Shown: one piece after another, positions 29,448 through 40,239 of the stretch
Position numbering within the stretch: position 1 is the stretch's first letter
Layout: every line of letters begins with the position of its first letter
Source of the DNA: Pseudoalteromonas sp. A25
GTDB taxonomy: Bacteria > Pseudomonadota > Gammaproteobacteria > Enterobacterales > Alteromonadaceae
Assembly: GCF_009176705.1 (NCBI RefSeq)
Contig: NZ_AP021846.1
Span: 280,001 to 344,000 of the forward strand
Direction of reading: 5' to 3'
DNA: 64,000 nucleotides
The notes under the pieces: model-generated
What the model was told of the DNA's origin: nothing
The model's input: only the letters and a program-made list of their open reading frames with translations
Databases searched by the model: none
Position numbers and translations under genes: made by a program

Positions 29448-30289
29448 TGAATTTACTATTTGGCCGCACGGTATCACTGCAACTGCGCTTAACTGTTGCA
29501 GTGATGCTAAGTATTATATTAATTGTTGGAGATCGCTTCACACAAGGCGGAGACATGATCAGGACTAGCTTGCATACTGCGGTTAGTCCTTTGTTGTATT
29601 TAGCGAGTATGCCCTACGAAGTTTTTAATAGTGGTGCTAAAAGCCTACAAACTCGTGAGCAGCTGAATGAAGAAAATAGCACACTAAAGCATAAGCAGTT
29701 ATTACAAAGTGAGCAGCTGCAACAGCTGCAGTTTTTACAACAAGAAAACAAAAAACTCAGGGCATTGTTAAATGCATCTGCAAGAGAGAAAAATACGCGA
29801 CAAATCGCGCAAGTAATATCAGTTCATTCTAATCCCTATAGTCATCAAGTTGTGGTAAATCGTGGCACAATAGACGGGGTTACAGAAAGCCAGCCTGTTA
29901 TCGATGAAATGGGCTTGGTAGGACAGTTAACTCAAGTGGGGACTACAACATCACGCGTACTTTTGATGACAGATATTACCCATGCTACACCCGTTAGGAT
30001 ATTACGTAATGATGTACGTACTGTTGTTGAGGGGATTGGCAAGATTAATAAGTTGAAGCTGTCACATGTACCCCATAGTTTAGATGTTCGAATTGGAGAT
30101 GTTTTAGTGACCTCCGGGCTTGGTGGTACGTTTCCAGAGGGGTACCCCGTTGCTGTTGTGACAGAGCTCAATCGTGATGAAGGTTTGCCCTTTGCACAGG
30201 TATACGCAGAGCCGATCGCACAGTTAGATAGGGTTCGTTTGTTATTGATTTTAGGGCGGACTTCACAAGAGAGCTTAGATAATGATTAA
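29447..30289 (+). CDS. mreC: Rod-shape-determining protein MreC
   Basis: 280 residues. One N-terminal membrane helix (about 13-32), a coiled coil (about 65-110) with a Gln/Leu-rich heptad run, then the periplasmic beta-rich MreC domain (NPYSHQVVVNRGTIDGV...GLVGQLTQVG...VTSGLGGTFPEGYPVAVV). MreC links MreB and MreD to the elongation synthases. It overlaps mreD by 8 nt, which suggests translational coupling. Confidence 0.96.
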
Positions 30290-30761
30290 GCGCTATTATT
30301 TTCTTATTGCTTTTAGTGTTTTTCTTGCTTTGGTGATGGCGTTAATGCCGTTGCCTATTTCTGCTGAACCGTTTCGTCCTGATTGGGTGTTGCTGGTCCT
30401 TATGTATTGGTCTTTGGCTGTGCCACACCGTGTTAATATTGGTTGGGCATGGGTGGCTGGTTTGCTCATGGATCTAGCTATTGGTGCTCCTTTGGGGGTT
30501 AATTCGTTAACCTACTCCATATGTATCTATATCACAGTCAGCAACTTTCAAAAAATACGTAATTTTTCAATTTGGCAGCAGGCGATGTTAGTGGGTTTGT
30601 TCTTAACGCTTTATCATTTACTGTTGTTTTGGTTAAACCATTTTTTACTTGACGTGTATTTTAGTCCCCATTATTTGTGGCCTGCTTTTACTGGTATGTT
30701 ATGTTGGCCATGGATCTTTTTATTACTAAGAAAGTACCGTCGTCAGTTTAGGATCCGTTAA
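30282..30761 (+). CDS. mreD: Rod-shape-determining protein MreD
   Basis: 159 residues, almost wholly hydrophobic with about five membrane segments. Features of MreD are FRPDWVLLVLMYWSLAVPHRVNIGWAW cut by the conserved Pro/Asp and AGLLMDLAIGAPLGVNSL. It is the third component of the elongasome scaffold. Its stop TAA overlaps the start of the Maf gene. Confidence 0.94.
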   Translation: MIKRYYFLIAFSVFLALVMALMPLPISAEPFRPDWVLLVLMYWSLAVPHRVNIGWAWVAGLLMDLAIGAPLGVNSLTYSICIYITVSNFQKIRNFSIWQQAMLVGLFLTLYHLLLFWLNHFLLDVYFSPHYLWPAFTGMLCWPWIFLLLRKYRRQFRIR

Positions 30762-31339
30762 TGCCCCTAAGTTTGTATTTAGCTTCTGCATCGCCCAGAC
30801 GTAAGCAGCTCTTAGCTCAACTTGAATATGAGTTTGTTCAATTTTCAGTTGATGCTGACGAAACACAGCTATCTAATGAATCACCTCTAGAATATGTTGA
30901 GCGCCTAGCACGATTAAAGGCCGAGTTGGGGGTTCAAAAAGGTTATAATGACCGGCCTGTACTAGGTAGTGATACGGTAGTCGTTATTGATGATATCGCT
31001 TTAGGTAAACCAAAAGATAAGTCAGATTTTTTAAGCACAATGGAAAGACTCTCAGGCCGTACCCACCAAGTATATACCGCAGTCGCGTTAGCTGATAGCA
31101 CGCACACGTTAAGTTGTGTGGTGGCGACCGATGTCACTTTTAAAATGTTAAGTGAGCGAGAAATTGATCAGTATTGGCTAAGTGGTGAACCATTAGATAA
31201 AGCTGGTGGCTATGGTATTCAAGGGATAGGCGGAAAATTTGTTACGAAAATGTCGGGTAGCTACTTTGCGGTAATGGGTTTACCTTTATATGAAACTGAG
31301 CAACTAATTAAAGAATTTACCGAAGGCTATTATGAGTAG
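30761..31339 (+). CDS. maf: Maf-family nucleotide pyrophosphatase (YhdE-like)
   Basis: 192 residues. The N-terminal LYLASASPRRKQLL, the ETQL/SNESPLEYVERLA region, GSDTVVVIDD and GKPKDKSDFLSTMERLSGRTHQVYT are hallmarks of the Maf/HAM1-like fold. E. coli YhdE hydrolyses dTTP and UTP and modified pyrimidine nucleotides. Location between mreD and rng is the conserved gammaproteobacterial order. It overlaps rng by 8 nt. Confidence 0.94.
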   Translation: MPLSLYLASASPRRKQLLAQLEYEFVQFSVDADETQLSNESPLEYVERLARLKAELGVQKGYNDRPVLGSDTVVVIDDIALGKPKDKSDFLSTMERLSGRTHQVYTAVALADSTHTLSCVVATDVTFKMLSEREIDQYWLSGEPLDKAGGYGIQGIGGKFVTKMSGSYFAVMGLPLYETEQLIKEFTEGYYE

Positions 31340-32804
31340 TGAATTATTAATAAACGTCACGCCAAGCGAAAGTCGCGTGGCGCTCATTGAAAATGGCGTA
31401 TTACAAGAAGTGCAAGTAGAGCGCATAGGTAATCTTGGTATTGTTGGTAATATCTATTTGGGTAAAGTGAGCCGAGTGTTGCCTGGCATGCAAGCAGCCT
31501 TTGTAGATATAGGATTAGAAAAAGCTGCATTTTTACATGCTTCCGATATAGTCAACAGCGCATCTTTTGAAGAGGGCGTTGACGAGCAGCCAGTTAAAAA
31601 AGTACAAGATATCAGAGAGCTTGTTAAGCAGGGCCAATATATTATGGTCCAGGTGGTGAAAGATCCCCTGGGCACAAAAGGGGCTCGATTAACAACAGAC
31701 ATAACAATTCCCTCGCGTTATCTTGTGTTTATGCCAGATGCAACTCATGTGGGTGTCAGTCAAAGAATTGAGACTGAAGAGGAGCGAGCGCGTCTAAAAG
31801 AAATAGTGTCTGAGTACAATGACGAAAATGGTGGCTTTATCGTTCGTACGGCAGCTGAAGGGGCGAGTGAGGCTGAGCTTAAGCATGACGCAGAGTTTTT
31901 GAAAAAGCTTTGGCGGAAAATCGTTAGTCGACGTAAAAAGACCAGTAAAGCAGCCATTTTGCATGAAGATCTGACACTGGCATTTAGGACCTTAAGAGAC
32001 TACGTTGGTGAAGATATGGAACGGATCCGCGTTGACTCAAAGCTGACATATCAAGAGCTTAAAGCTTTTACTGAAGAGTTCGTGCCGCTGTTAGGAAAAG
32101 CGTTAGAATATTATCCTGGCGAAAGGCCTATTTTTGATTTATTTGATGTTGAAAATGAAATCCAAAAAGCGTTGCACCGAAAAGTTGAGCTGAAATCTGG
32201 TGGGTACTTGATCATCGACCAGACTGAAGCAATGACGACTGTGGATGTTAATACTGGCGCATTTGTTGGCCATCGCAATCTAGAAGAAACTATTTTTAAC
32301 ACGAATGTAGAAGCAACTTCTGCTATTGCAAGGCAGTTACGATTACGTAACCTAGGTGGGATCATCATTATTGATTTTATTGATATGGTTTCTGATGAAC
32401 ATAAGCGTCGCGTGCTACACTCGTTAGAGACTGCTTTGGCAAAAGATAGGGCCAAAGCAAATATTAATGGTTTGTCAGCCTTAGGTTTGGTTGAAATGAC
32501 CCGCAAGCGCACCAGAGAAAGCCTTGAGCATATTTTGTGTGACGTTTGCCCAGCGTGCGCAGGAAGAGGTTCATTAAAAACGGTAGAAACGGTTTGCTAT
32601 GAAATCTTACGAGAAATAGTTCGGGTCAACCGAGCTTATGACGCCGATAAATTTATGGTTTATGCCTCACCCGCTGTGAGTGAGGCGCTCATTAATGATG
32701 AATATCATAATTTAGCTGAATTGGAACTCTTTATTGGAAAACAGGTCAGTATTCAAACGGAAAGCTTATATAGCCAAGAACAGTTTGACGTCGTAATGAT
32801 GTAA
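31332..32804 (+). CDS. rng: Ribonuclease G
   Basis: 490 residues. An S1-type RNA-binding region lies at about 35-130 (GNIYLGKVSRVLPGMQAAFVDIG). The catalytic core has the metal-binding Asp residues in TTVDVNTG and IIIDFIDM. The zinc-link cysteines appear as CPACAGRGS. RNase G matures the 5' end of 16S rRNA and degrades some mRNAs. It lacks the long C-terminal scaffold of RNase E. Confidence 0.97.
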   Translation: MSSELLINVTPSESRVALIENGVLQEVQVERIGNLGIVGNIYLGKVSRVLPGMQAAFVDIGLEKAAFLHASDIVNSASFEEGVDEQPVKKVQDIRELVKQGQYIMVQVVKDPLGTKGARLTTDITIPSRYLVFMPDATHVGVSQRIETEEERARLKEIVSEYNDENGGFIVRTAAEGASEAELKHDAEFLKKLWRKIVSRRKKTSKAAILHEDLTLAFRTLRDYVGEDMERIRVDSKLTYQELKAFTEEFVPLLGKALEYYPGERPIFDLFDVENEIQKALHRKVELKSGGYLIIDQTEAMTTVDVNTGAFVGHRNLEETIFNTNVEATSAIARQLRLRNLGGIIIIDFIDMVSDEHKRRVLHSLETALAKDRAKANINGLSALGLVEMTRKRTRESLEHILCDVCPACAGRGSLKTVETVCYEILREIVRVNRAYDADKFMVYASPAVSEALINDEYHNLAELELFIGKQVSIQTESLYSQEQFDVVMM

Positions 32805-32820
32805 GGTGACGTAGTGCCCA

Positions 32821-35800
32821 ATGCAAGTTAAAACCTTTTGTTTCTTTTGTATACGTAAAATTTGGCAGGTGTTTGCCATCACACTTGTCACACTTGCGGT
32901 CCTGGTTTCCGTTATCAAGTACAGCTTGCCGTATGCGAATGATTACCGTGAGCGTATCGAAGACATTATTCATCAGCAGTTTGGGGTTAATTTAAGTTTA
33001 GGCTCAATTAGTGCTAGCTGGGAAAGTAATGGCCCAGCCCTGGTATTAGAGAATTTAACCTTTGTAGATAACGAAAGTTCACCGATTGCATTATCAATTC
33101 AGAAGACCAGCTTACAACTTAATGTACTGGAGTCTTTGAAAAATTGGCAGATCCGCTCAAATTATTTTGTGATTGATGGTTTTTCTGCACAGGTTAACCT
33201 AGCCGAGCTTGCTCAAGCCAATGATAATGAGCAAAGTCAAGAATTTGAGCAGCAATCGCTCATCGAAAGCTTGTTTTTGGGTGAAACAGGGCACTTTTCA
33301 ATCCAATCAAGCCAGCTAAACCTACGCACAAAAAATGGCTTTATTCATACCTTATTGCTTAATGACTTAACGTGGCAAAATAGCCCTGAAAATCATAAGG
33401 GTGAGGGAGAAGTGGCGATACCTGGGTTGCAGCAAGGGCGTTTTTCAGCGCGTATTGCACTCACAGGCAATACATTAAGAAATTTAGCAGGACAGGTTTA
33501 TTTACAAGCACAAAATGTTGATGTTGCTGAGTGGCTCACAGAGCAGCTTTCAACTCAGCAAAAGCACATTTCTACAGAGTTAAATGGCGAACTGTGGCTG
33601 GCGCTGAGTGATGGTCAGGTACGAGATGTCACCATCAATGCATTACCTAGTAAAGTTCAGTGGATTGATGCTCAGTCACCGCATGAGTTCACCTTGTCAC
33701 GAGGGCAAGTGCAACTCGTACCGAACGAGGGAGTTTGGAAGTTACGCAGCTCTGAGCTATTGCTTAATTTAGATAACACAAACTATACCCCAGTGAAGTT
33801 CGAAGGGCAGTTTGGTGAACAGGGACGCTACTTTTGGTTCGAGGATGTGAATGTTGGCTTGGTGAAGGAGCTTTCACAGTTACTACAGCTAAATGAAGTT
33901 GATACACTCGCGAATGTAAATGTTCAAGGTCAACTGCAAGGGCGTATAGCTTGGTCGCCAGCAACGTCATATCAAGTTTGGTTAAATGTGGAAAATTTAG
34001 GGTGGTCGCCGTTTAGTGGTGTGCCTGGTTTATCTAAGGCACGCGTTGAGTTGCTATGGCAAAGCACAGGTGCTGCCATTAATGTGTTTAGCGAGCACTC
34101 GGCACTACTATCAGAAGGGATGTTTAAAAAGCCACTGGAGTATGAGCAACTCAATGCACAGCTGCAGCTCTACCAACAAAATGATGTTTGGCACATTACT
34201 AGTGATTCCTTATGGTTCAATAATCAAGAGCTGACCGTTGCTGGAGAAATGCATCTTGCTTTAAATGAGAACCCTAAGCTCGATTTATATGCGGAAGTAT
34301 TAGGGGGGAATGCGAAAACAGCTTCAAATTACTACCCTCGAACAGTTATGTCAGAAAACCTAGTAGAGTATCTTGAAAGAGGTGTTCTAGCTGGGCAACA
34401 TCGCAAGAGCCAGGTTTTATTATCCGGTGTATTAGATGCATTTCCTTTTGATAATGGCAAAGGCCAATTTGAGGTGTTGTCTCATATTAGCCAAGCTGAT
34501 TTTTTGTTTGCGCCAGATTGGCCTGCGGTTAAAAACGCAGACGTTACACTGCACTTTGCAAATGAGCGCATGGACATTTATGCCAATGAGGGGGAGTTAA
34601 TAAACCAGCAGCTTAGTAGCCCTGTGGTGGTGACTTTACCTAACCTTAATCAAGCAGACAACCTTTACGTTACGATTGACCACGAAACCAACGCACAAAC
34701 ACTATTACCATTTTTTAATGCAACTCCACTGAAAGAACCGCTTGTGAATGTGCTAGAAGTTGTTAAAGGTGAGGGTAGGGTAAGCGGACAAGTGAGCCTA
34801 GATATTGATCTTAATAGCTTGGATGTGCATGCCTCAGGAAAGATAGATTTAAATAGCGCAGACATTTTCTTAGCGCAACCAGGCATGCAGTTATCTAACG
34901 TTGATGGTATTTTGCATTTTGAGGATGACCGTATAGAACTAAAGCAAAGTACTGCTACTTGGCTTGGTATGCCGTTGAGTATTGATGTCTTTGGAGACGG
35001 TGATAGTGATCAGTATGAAGTTAATGTTGATACCGTTTTATCGGCACAGGCAAGTAAGCTCATTCCACATACCCAAGGCTTGCTTGATGGCCTTGTTGAG
35101 GGGGAGAGTCAGCTCCGTACACAGGTTAAACTTCAGTTTATGGAACAAGGGTTTAATTACAATGCTCAGCTACATGCTAATTTGAAAGGTGTAACGAGTC
35201 ATTTTCCTATCCCATATCAAAAGCCTAGTGAAGAGGAATGGGTGTTGAGCGCTCAAATTCAGGGTGATGATATTTCTAACCTCATTACTGCTAATTTAGC
35301 GGAGCGATTATTTTTCAATGGTATCTTGGACAATCAAACTGGCAAGCTCAGCCAAGCGCAACTAATTGTGGGGCAGGATAATAAAGGGTTAGTCGTTGGC
35401 AGCGGTTTTCATGTCGCGATATCACAGCCAAATATGGAGGTTGAACCGTGGCTTACGTTTATCGACCGTTTGATTTCTTTGCCGAACTCAGAAGATACTT
35501 TGTTGCCTGAGTTAGAAATGATAACTGCGCAGTTTGCTAATATACACGTTGCAGATATCCCGTTTACAGACTTAGAAATGCGTTTATTTCCAAGTAGCGA
35601 TGGTATGACAATGAGGCTCAACGCCAAAGAGCTCAGAGCGACTATCTTGCTACCTAGGCGGGGCTCAAGCCGTCCGATACTTGTTGATACAGACTATTTA
35701 CGCGTTAATTTCAAAGAGCAAGCAGAGCAAACAGAGAAAGCAAAGGTTGCTGAGCTTGATTGGTTGACGCGGATCCCAGCTATTGAATTCAATTGTGGTG

Positions 35801-36678
35801 ATTGTAAATTAGGTCGTTACCAGCTTGATAAAGTGACTGCATCACTATTTGGTGATGCTAAGCAGTTGACCGTGTCAGAGTTAGTGGTGGACAAAGGCGA
35901 TCATGTATTGCGCGGGCAAGGCCGCTGGGTAGATGGGCAAAGTTACTTTGATGGGATCTTAAATAGCAAAGATATTGGTGAGCTTTTTGATGAGTTTGAT
36001 CTCACCTCAACGATTAAAGACTCTCGCGCGAATGTCGGGTACCAACTTAATTGGCAAGGGGCCCCGTATGACTTTGATATTGCAACTCTAGGCGGGGAAA
36101 TTAACTGGGAGCTGGGGGAAGGACATTTAACAGAAGTCAGTGATCAAGGAGCCCGTGTATTCTCTTTGCTGAGCTTGGACTCGTTAATTAGAAAGCTCAA
36201 ACTCGACTTTAGAGATGTATTCTCAAAAGGCTTTTTTTATAACCAAATGAAGGGCAGTATTCAATTAGATAAAGGGATCGCCTACACAAAAGATACTAAA
36301 CTGGATGGTGTACCTGCCGACTTGAGTATTCAAGGTTATGCCAACCTAAATACACTTGAAATTAATTATGATTTGGCTGTTGCGCCGCAAGTGACATCCA
36401 GTATTCCTGTTATTGTGGCTTGGATGGTCAACCCAGTATCTGGCTTAGCTGCTTTGGCATTGGATAAAGTTATACACTCTGCAAGAGTGATTTCTGAAAT
36501 CAAATTCAAAGTAACAGGGACAATGAGTGAACCAGTGGTACAGGAAGTTGATCGTAAAAGCCGTGAAGTGGAAATTCCTCAAGCAGCTCAAAATGAACCG
36601 CCTAACCCTGAAGTAGAAAGCGCACCGTTTAAGCAAATATCATCCAGCAATGAAGGTGCTATTCCAGTATCGGGGTAG
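32821..36678 (+). CDS. yhdP: YhdP family AsmA-like envelope protein
   Basis: 1285 residues. One N-terminal membrane anchor (about 15-37) is followed by a very long periplasmic region of beta-rich repeats ending in an AsmA-like C-terminal domain (ITLGGEIN-type motif GGEINWELGEGHLTEVSDQGARVF cut here to ALLSLD-like context). The YhdP/TamB/YdbH group forms hydrophobic-groove bridges that carry phospholipids to the outer membrane; this role is from E. coli. The gene keeps its usual place between rng and tldD. A proline/serine-rich tail ends the protein. Confidence 0.92.
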   Translation: MQVKTFCFFCIRKIWQVFAITLVTLAVLVSVIKYSLPYANDYRERIEDIIHQQFGVNLSLGSISASWESNGPALVLENLTFVDNESSPIALSIQKTSLQLNVLESLKNWQIRSNYFVIDGFSAQVNLAELAQANDNEQSQEFEQQSLIESLFLGETGHFSIQSSQLNLRTKNGFIHTLLLNDLTWQNSPENHKGEGEVAIPGLQQGRFSARIALTGNTLRNLAGQVYLQAQNVDVAEWLTEQLSTQQKHISTELNGELWLALSDGQVRDVTINALPSKVQWIDAQSPHEFTLSRGQVQLVPNEGVWKLRSSELLLNLDNTNYTPVKFEGQFGEQGRYFWFEDVNVGLVKELSQLLQLNEVDTLANVNVQGQLQGRIAWSPATSYQVWLNVENLGWSPFSGVPGLSKARVELLWQSTGAAINVFSEHSALLSEGMFKKPLEYEQLNAQLQLYQQNDVWHITSDSLWFNNQELTVAGEMHLALNENPKLDLYAEVLGGNAKTASNYYPRTVMSENLVEYLERGVLAGQHRKSQVLLSGVLDAFPFDNGKGQFEVLSHISQADFLFAPDWPAVKNADVTLHFANERMDIYANEGELINQQLSSPVVVTLPNLNQADNLYVTIDHETNAQTLLPFFNATPLKEPLVNVLEVVKGEGRVSGQVSLDIDLNSLDVHASGKIDLNSADIFLAQPGMQLSNVDGILHFEDDRIELKQSTATWLGMPLSIDVFGDGDSDQYEVNVDTVLSAQASKLIPHTQGLLDGLVEGESQLRTQVKLQFMEQGFNYNAQLHANLKGVTSHFPIPYQKPSEEEWVLSAQIQGDDISNLITANLAERLFFNGILDNQTGKLSQAQLIVGQDNKGLVVGSGFHVAISQPNMEVEPWLTFIDRLISLPNSEDTLLPELEMITAQFANIHVADIPFTDLEMRLFPSSDGMTMRLNAKELRATILLPRRGSSRPILVDTDYLRVNFKEQAEQTEKAKVAELDWLTRIPAIEFNCGDCKLGRYQLDKVTASLFGDAKQLTVSELVVDKGDHVLRGQGRWVDGQSYFDGILNSKDIGELFDEFDLTSTIKDSRANVGYQLNWQGAPYDFDIATLGGEINWELGEGHLTEVSDQGARVFSLLSLDSLIRKLKLDFRDVFSKGFFYNQMKGSIQLDKGIAYTKDTKLDGVPADLSIQGYANLNTLEINYDLAVAPQVTSSIPVIVAWMVNPVSGLAALALDKVIHSARVISEIKFKVTGTMSEPVVQEVDRKSREVEIPQAAQNEPPNPEVESAPFKQISSSNEGAIPVSG

Positions 36679-36713
36679 CCTACTTGCTCAAATGAGTATA
36701 TTGGAGTCGCTAT

Positions 36714-37538
36714 ATGCCAACCTCGCGAGTGATCGCAGTACAAATGTGCTCGGTTATGAAACCTGAAGACAACTTCTTACAATTGAAGCATTGGCTTAGT
36801 CAATGTGAGTTTAATTTCCCTACATTAGTTTGCCTGCCAGAAACATGGTTGGCATTTATGAAAACTGCAGGGCAATCTTTCGAGTTATCAAAGCATTATG
36901 AGTATTGGTTGACCAAGCTAGGGCAGCTATGTCGAGAGTATAATATTTGGCTTGCTGCAGGGACGATGCCCGTTAGCAATGGTTTGGATAAATATTATGC
37001 AGCAAGTTTTTTGCTGAACGAACAGGGAGAGGTGGTTGCTCGGTACAATAAAATCCACTTGTTTGACGCCGATGTTGCTGATGGTAGTGGAGGGTATCGA
37101 GAGTCCAAATCAACGGTGCCCGGTAGCGATGTTGTGGTTGTTGATAGTCCATTTGGCAGGATAGGTCTGAGCGTATGTTATGATCTGCGCTTTGCAGGAC
37201 TATATCAAGTGATGCGTCAATTAGGCGCTGAAATTTTTTTAGTACCAAGCGCTTTTACAACCGTGACAGGGCAAGCGCACTGGACTCCTTTGTTGCAGGC
37301 TCGAGCGATAGAAAATCAATGCTATATCGTTGCGGCTGCGCAATTTGGTGAACATGAAAATGGCCGCAAAACGTATGGACATAGCCTAATATTATCACCA
37401 TGGGGTGAAATTATGGCTGATGCACAACAAGCGCTGGGGAGCATAAGTGCAGAACTAGACTTAACGCAACTGCATAAGCTTCGAGCCGATATGCCAGTAC
37501 AGGTCCACAACAGATTTAAGAGTGAGTTTTATGAATAA
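36714..37538 (+). CDS. Nitrilase-superfamily amidohydrolase (Nit-like)
   Basis: 274 residues, one carbon-nitrogen hydrolase domain. The catalytic triad is visible as Glu in CLPETWL, Lys in RYNKIHLFD and Cys in [10 protein letters not shown]. It resembles the Nit1/YbeM group, where members repair deaminated glutathione. This is the likely reaction but not proven by the sequence alone. It sits between yhdP and tldD and overlaps the tldD start by 8 nt, so the two are translated together. Confidence 0.88.
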   Translation: MPTSRVIAVQMCSVMKPEDNFLQLKHWLSQCEFNFPTLVCLPETWLAFMKTAGQSFELSKHYEYWLTKLGQLCREYNIWLAAGTMPVSNGLDKYYAASFLLNEQGEVVARYNKIHLFDADVADGSGGYRESKSTVPGSDVVVVDSPFGRIGLSVCYDLRFAGLYQVMRQLGAEIFLVPSAFTTVTGQAHWTPLLQARAIENQCYIVAAAQFGEHENGRKTYGHSLILSPWGEIMADAQQALGSISAELDLTQLHKLRADMPVQVHNRFKSEFYE

Positions 37539-38970
37539 TGTCGAACAGCGTTTACTAACAGACAGCCAGCTCAATAGAGAGCAATTAGAGAAAACTTTAA
37601 GCTATATTCATCAACATAAAGTTGATTATGCTGATTTGTATTTTCAATCTAGCCATCACGAAACTTGGGTACTTGAGGATGGCTCAGTAAAAGAGGGCAG
37701 CTACAATATTGAGCGTGGTGTGGGAGTCAGGGCTGTTGCTGGTGAAAAAACGGGGTTCTCATACTCTGACGCGATTAACTTAGAAGCACTTAATAAAGCT
37801 GCGTTGGCAGCAAGAAGTATTGCTCAGGCTGGAGAAAGCAAAAAAGTGCAAGTGCTTAGTGAGGCGGCAATTACAACTCAGTTTGCCCCTGCACACCCTA
37901 TCCAGAGTATGACCGATGCTGACAAGGTTGCTTTACTAAGAGAAGTAGAAAGCGCCATCCGAGATTTAGCTCCTGATGCCCAGCAAGTTGTTAGTTCTAT
38001 CGCCGCTGTCTATGAAGAGGTGTTAATTGCAGCAAGCGATGGCACTTTCGCGACGGATATCAGGCCTTTGATTCGATTAAACTGTTCAGTACTGCTAGAG
38101 AAAAATGGTCGCCGAGAGCGAGGTAGTGCGGGTGGCGGGGCTCGCCTAGATTATGGTTACTTCAAGGAGTTAGTGAATGGCAAACCACGTTGGCTTGAAT
38201 ATGCACAAGAAGCCGTTCGCCAAGCTAAAGTAAATTTGCAGGCGGTAGATGCTCCCGCGGGGACGATGCCCGTTGTGTTGGGGGCAGGGTGGCCTGGTGT
38301 GTTACTACATGAAGCTGTGGGGCACGGTTTGGAAGGAGACTTTAACCGCAAAGGTGCGTCAGCATTCAGTGGAAAAGTGGGTGAAAAGGTTGCGTCTAGC
38401 CTTTGTACTGTTGTCGATGATGGCACGATGCTAAATCGTCGCGGCTCACTGAATATAGACGATGAAGGTACCCCGGCAAAGCGCAATGTATTAATCGAAA
38501 ATGGCATCTTAAAAGGTTATATGCAAGATAAGTTAAATGCCCGTCTGATGGGAGTACAGCCGACAGGGAATGGGCGTCGTGAATCTTACGCTCACCTGCC
38601 AATGCCAAGGATGACAAATACGTATATGTTGCCAGGCAGTGATAGTAAAGCAGATATTATTACCAGTGTTAAAAAAGGTATATACGCTCCAAACTTTGGT
38701 GGGGGGCAAGTAGATATCACATCGGGCAAATTTGTATTTTCAGCATCAGAGGCTTACCTCATTGAAAATGGTAAAATTACCCAACCTATCAAAGGGGCAA
38801 CGTTGATTGGTAATGGACCAGATGTGATGAATAAAATATCTATGGTGGGTAACGACTTAGAATTAGACAGAGGTGTTGGCGTTTGCGGTAAAGATGGTCA
38901 AAGTGTCCCTGTTGGAGTGGGTCAGCCTAGTTTAAAAATTGATGAAATCACGGTTGGGGGAACATCTTGA
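37531..38970 (+). CDS. tldD: Metalloprotease TldD
   Basis: 479 residues from ATG 37531; a GTG 9 nt upstream is in frame, but AAGAG is spaced well for the ATG. The zinc motif [11 protein letters not shown] lies near residue 258. With PmbA/TldE it forms a heterodimeric protease that cuts unfolded short peptides such as microcin B17 leader and CcdA. The partner gene pmbA is only 1.4 kb downstream here. Confidence 0.96.
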   Translation: MNNVEQRLLTDSQLNREQLEKTLSYIHQHKVDYADLYFQSSHHETWVLEDGSVKEGSYNIERGVGVRAVAGEKTGFSYSDAINLEALNKAALAARSIAQAGESKKVQVLSEAAITTQFAPAHPIQSMTDADKVALLREVESAIRDLAPDAQQVVSSIAAVYEEVLIAASDGTFATDIRPLIRLNCSVLLEKNGRRERGSAGGGARLDYGYFKELVNGKPRWLEYAQEAVRQAKVNLQAVDAPAGTMPVVLGAGWPGVLLHEAVGHGLEGDFNRKGASAFSGKVGEKVASSLCTVVDDGTMLNRRGSLNIDDEGTPAKRNVLIENGILKGYMQDKLNARLMGVQPTGNGRRESYAHLPMPRMTNTYMLPGSDSKADIITSVKKGIYAPNFGGGQVDITSGKFVFSASEAYLIENGKITQPIKGATLIGNGPDVMNKISMVGNDLELDRGVGVCGKDGQSVPVGVGQPSLKIDEITVGGTS

Positions 38971-39141
38971 GATTGAGATCGTTACCCTTGAGTTAGGCCA
39001 GAATGTGATCAGGCTAGCCTAGCTCAGCAGTGACTACAAATGTGACTTATGTGGTTTGTACACGGTGAATGCTTTTATTCCCGCAGTGCCGATGATTTAG
39101 GTTGAGTCATAGCCACAAGAGAGAAACCTCTATTTAGTGAT

Positions 39142-39207
39142 AATTACTCGTAATTTGGTACTTTTGAATTACTCTTTAATTTCTACTTAGCCAAATTTAA
39201 GAGTAAT
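39142..39207 (+). promoter_or_regulatory. Three ATTACTC heptamers upstream of the BLUF gene
   Basis: AATTACTC occurs at 39142-39149 and 39167-39174 as a direct repeat 25 nt apart. The inverse GAGTAAT lies at 39201-39207, next to the ribosome-binding site. Repeated short sites in this position could bind a regulator, but AT-richness makes chance possible. Confidence 0.25.
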
Positions 39208-39211
39208 GGAT

Positions 39212-39631
39212 ATGTTTTTAACTAGGTTAATTTATGCAAGCACGATTGGTGAGCACTTTTCACAACACACAATAGAAGATATTCTGGAAACAGCCCGTCA
39301 CAATAATGTTAAGCACAATATAACCGGCGTATTGTGCTTTAATTGTAGTTACTTTTTACAATGTTTAGAAGGTCCTAGAGCGGACGTTAATGAAACGTAT
39401 AAACGAATTTTGAATGATGACAGGCATCACAATATTGTGATGCTAGATTATAGAGAAATAGATTCTAGGGAGTTTTCAGATTGGACTATGGGTTACATAC
39501 CGAGCTCTACTATCTCTATCCCAATTAACTTAAAGTTCTCCGAGGCATCTGAATTTAATCCATATGCAATGTCAGGAGCAAGTGCGTATATGATGTTACT
39601 AGAATTAAAACATTCAGTACCAACGCTTTAA
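39212..39631 (+). CDS. Short BLUF-domain blue-light photoreceptor
   Basis: 139 residues from ATG 39212, six bases after another ATG; AAGAG is better spaced for the second. With this start the flavin-site residues fall at the standard numbers of PixD-type proteins: Tyr8, Asn31/Asn32, Gln50, Trp91 and Met93. The BLUF fold covers residues 1-95, and about 45 residues of C-terminal cap follow. There is no output domain, so it must signal through a partner. No such partner lies adjacent. Confidence 0.93.
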   Translation: MFLTRLIYASTIGEHFSQHTIEDILETARHNNVKHNITGVLCFNCSYFLQCLEGPRADVNETYKRILNDDRHHNIVMLDYREIDSREFSDWTMGYIPSSTISIPINLKFSEASEFNPYAMSGASAYMMLLELKHSVPTL

Positions 39632-39642
39632 TTCTAGTGGGG

Positions 39643-39678
39643 ATATAAAATACCAACCTAAAAGCTGGTATTTTATAT
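39643..39678. terminator. Bidirectional terminator between the BLUF gene and darP
   Basis: A 13-bp perfect inverted repeat (ATATAAAATACCA 39643-39655 / TGGTATTTTATAT 39666-39678) has T-rich arms on both strands. It sits between two convergent genes. Confidence 0.7.
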
Positions 39679-39684
39679 CAATGC

Positions 39685-40206
39685 CTATGGCATGATTGCT
39701 TCTTTAATATATTGAAATAACTCTTTATAGCCCTTAGCGGGCTTTTGAGTTTTGAACTCTTTACTGGCTTGCCTAACTAGTTGACGCATTTTTTGACGTT
39801 CGAGTGTCGGATATTGTTCAAGTAGCTCGTTGATTTTGCTATCACCTTGTTCAATTAACTCGTTTCGGATCAACTCCACTTTGTTAAGCAACACATCGGC
39901 TTGATTATTTTTATTGAGCATAACTGCGATGGCAGCTTCAATATCTTCTACATTTTCCGTTAATCGTAATGTTTTGGTTATGTAGTTTATATGACGCCTG
40001 TAGGCCTCTGACTTTTGGCGGATCTTGTCAGCAACGACCATAGCTTCCAGTAAATCATCCGTTAAAGGTAGCTTGTCGCGCTGCTTTTTGGGCATGCTTG
40101 CTAAGTCTTGTGCCAGTTGTTGATATTGCTGTGCATCTCGTTTGAGTTCACTTTTAGAGACGTAAATAATTTCTTCTTCGATGTCAGGTTTGTTTTGCTT
40201 AGCCAT
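39685..40206 (-). CDS. darP: Dual-action ribosomal maturation protein DarP (YjgA, DUF615)
   Basis: 173 residues, highly charged and helical. The N-terminus EEEIIYVSKSELKRDAQ, the motif LPLTDDLLEA and the C-terminal FKELFQYIKE-like end match the DUF615 family. E. coli YjgA (DarP) binds late 50S precursors and helps peptidyl-transferase-centre assembly. Its divergent arrangement with pmbA is conserved in gammaproteobacteria. Confidence 0.93.
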   Translation of the reverse strand: MAKQNKPDIEEEIIYVSKSELKRDAQQYQQLAQDLASMPKKQRDKLPLTDDLLEAMVVADKIRQKSEAYRRHINYITKTLRLTENVEDIEAAIAVMLNKNNQADVLLNKVELIRNELIEQGDSKINELLEQYPTLERQKMRQLVRQASKEFKTQKPAKGYKELFQYIKEAIMP

Positions 40207-40239
40207 GATCTATTCAGGTTTACCGATTTATACCTCAGT

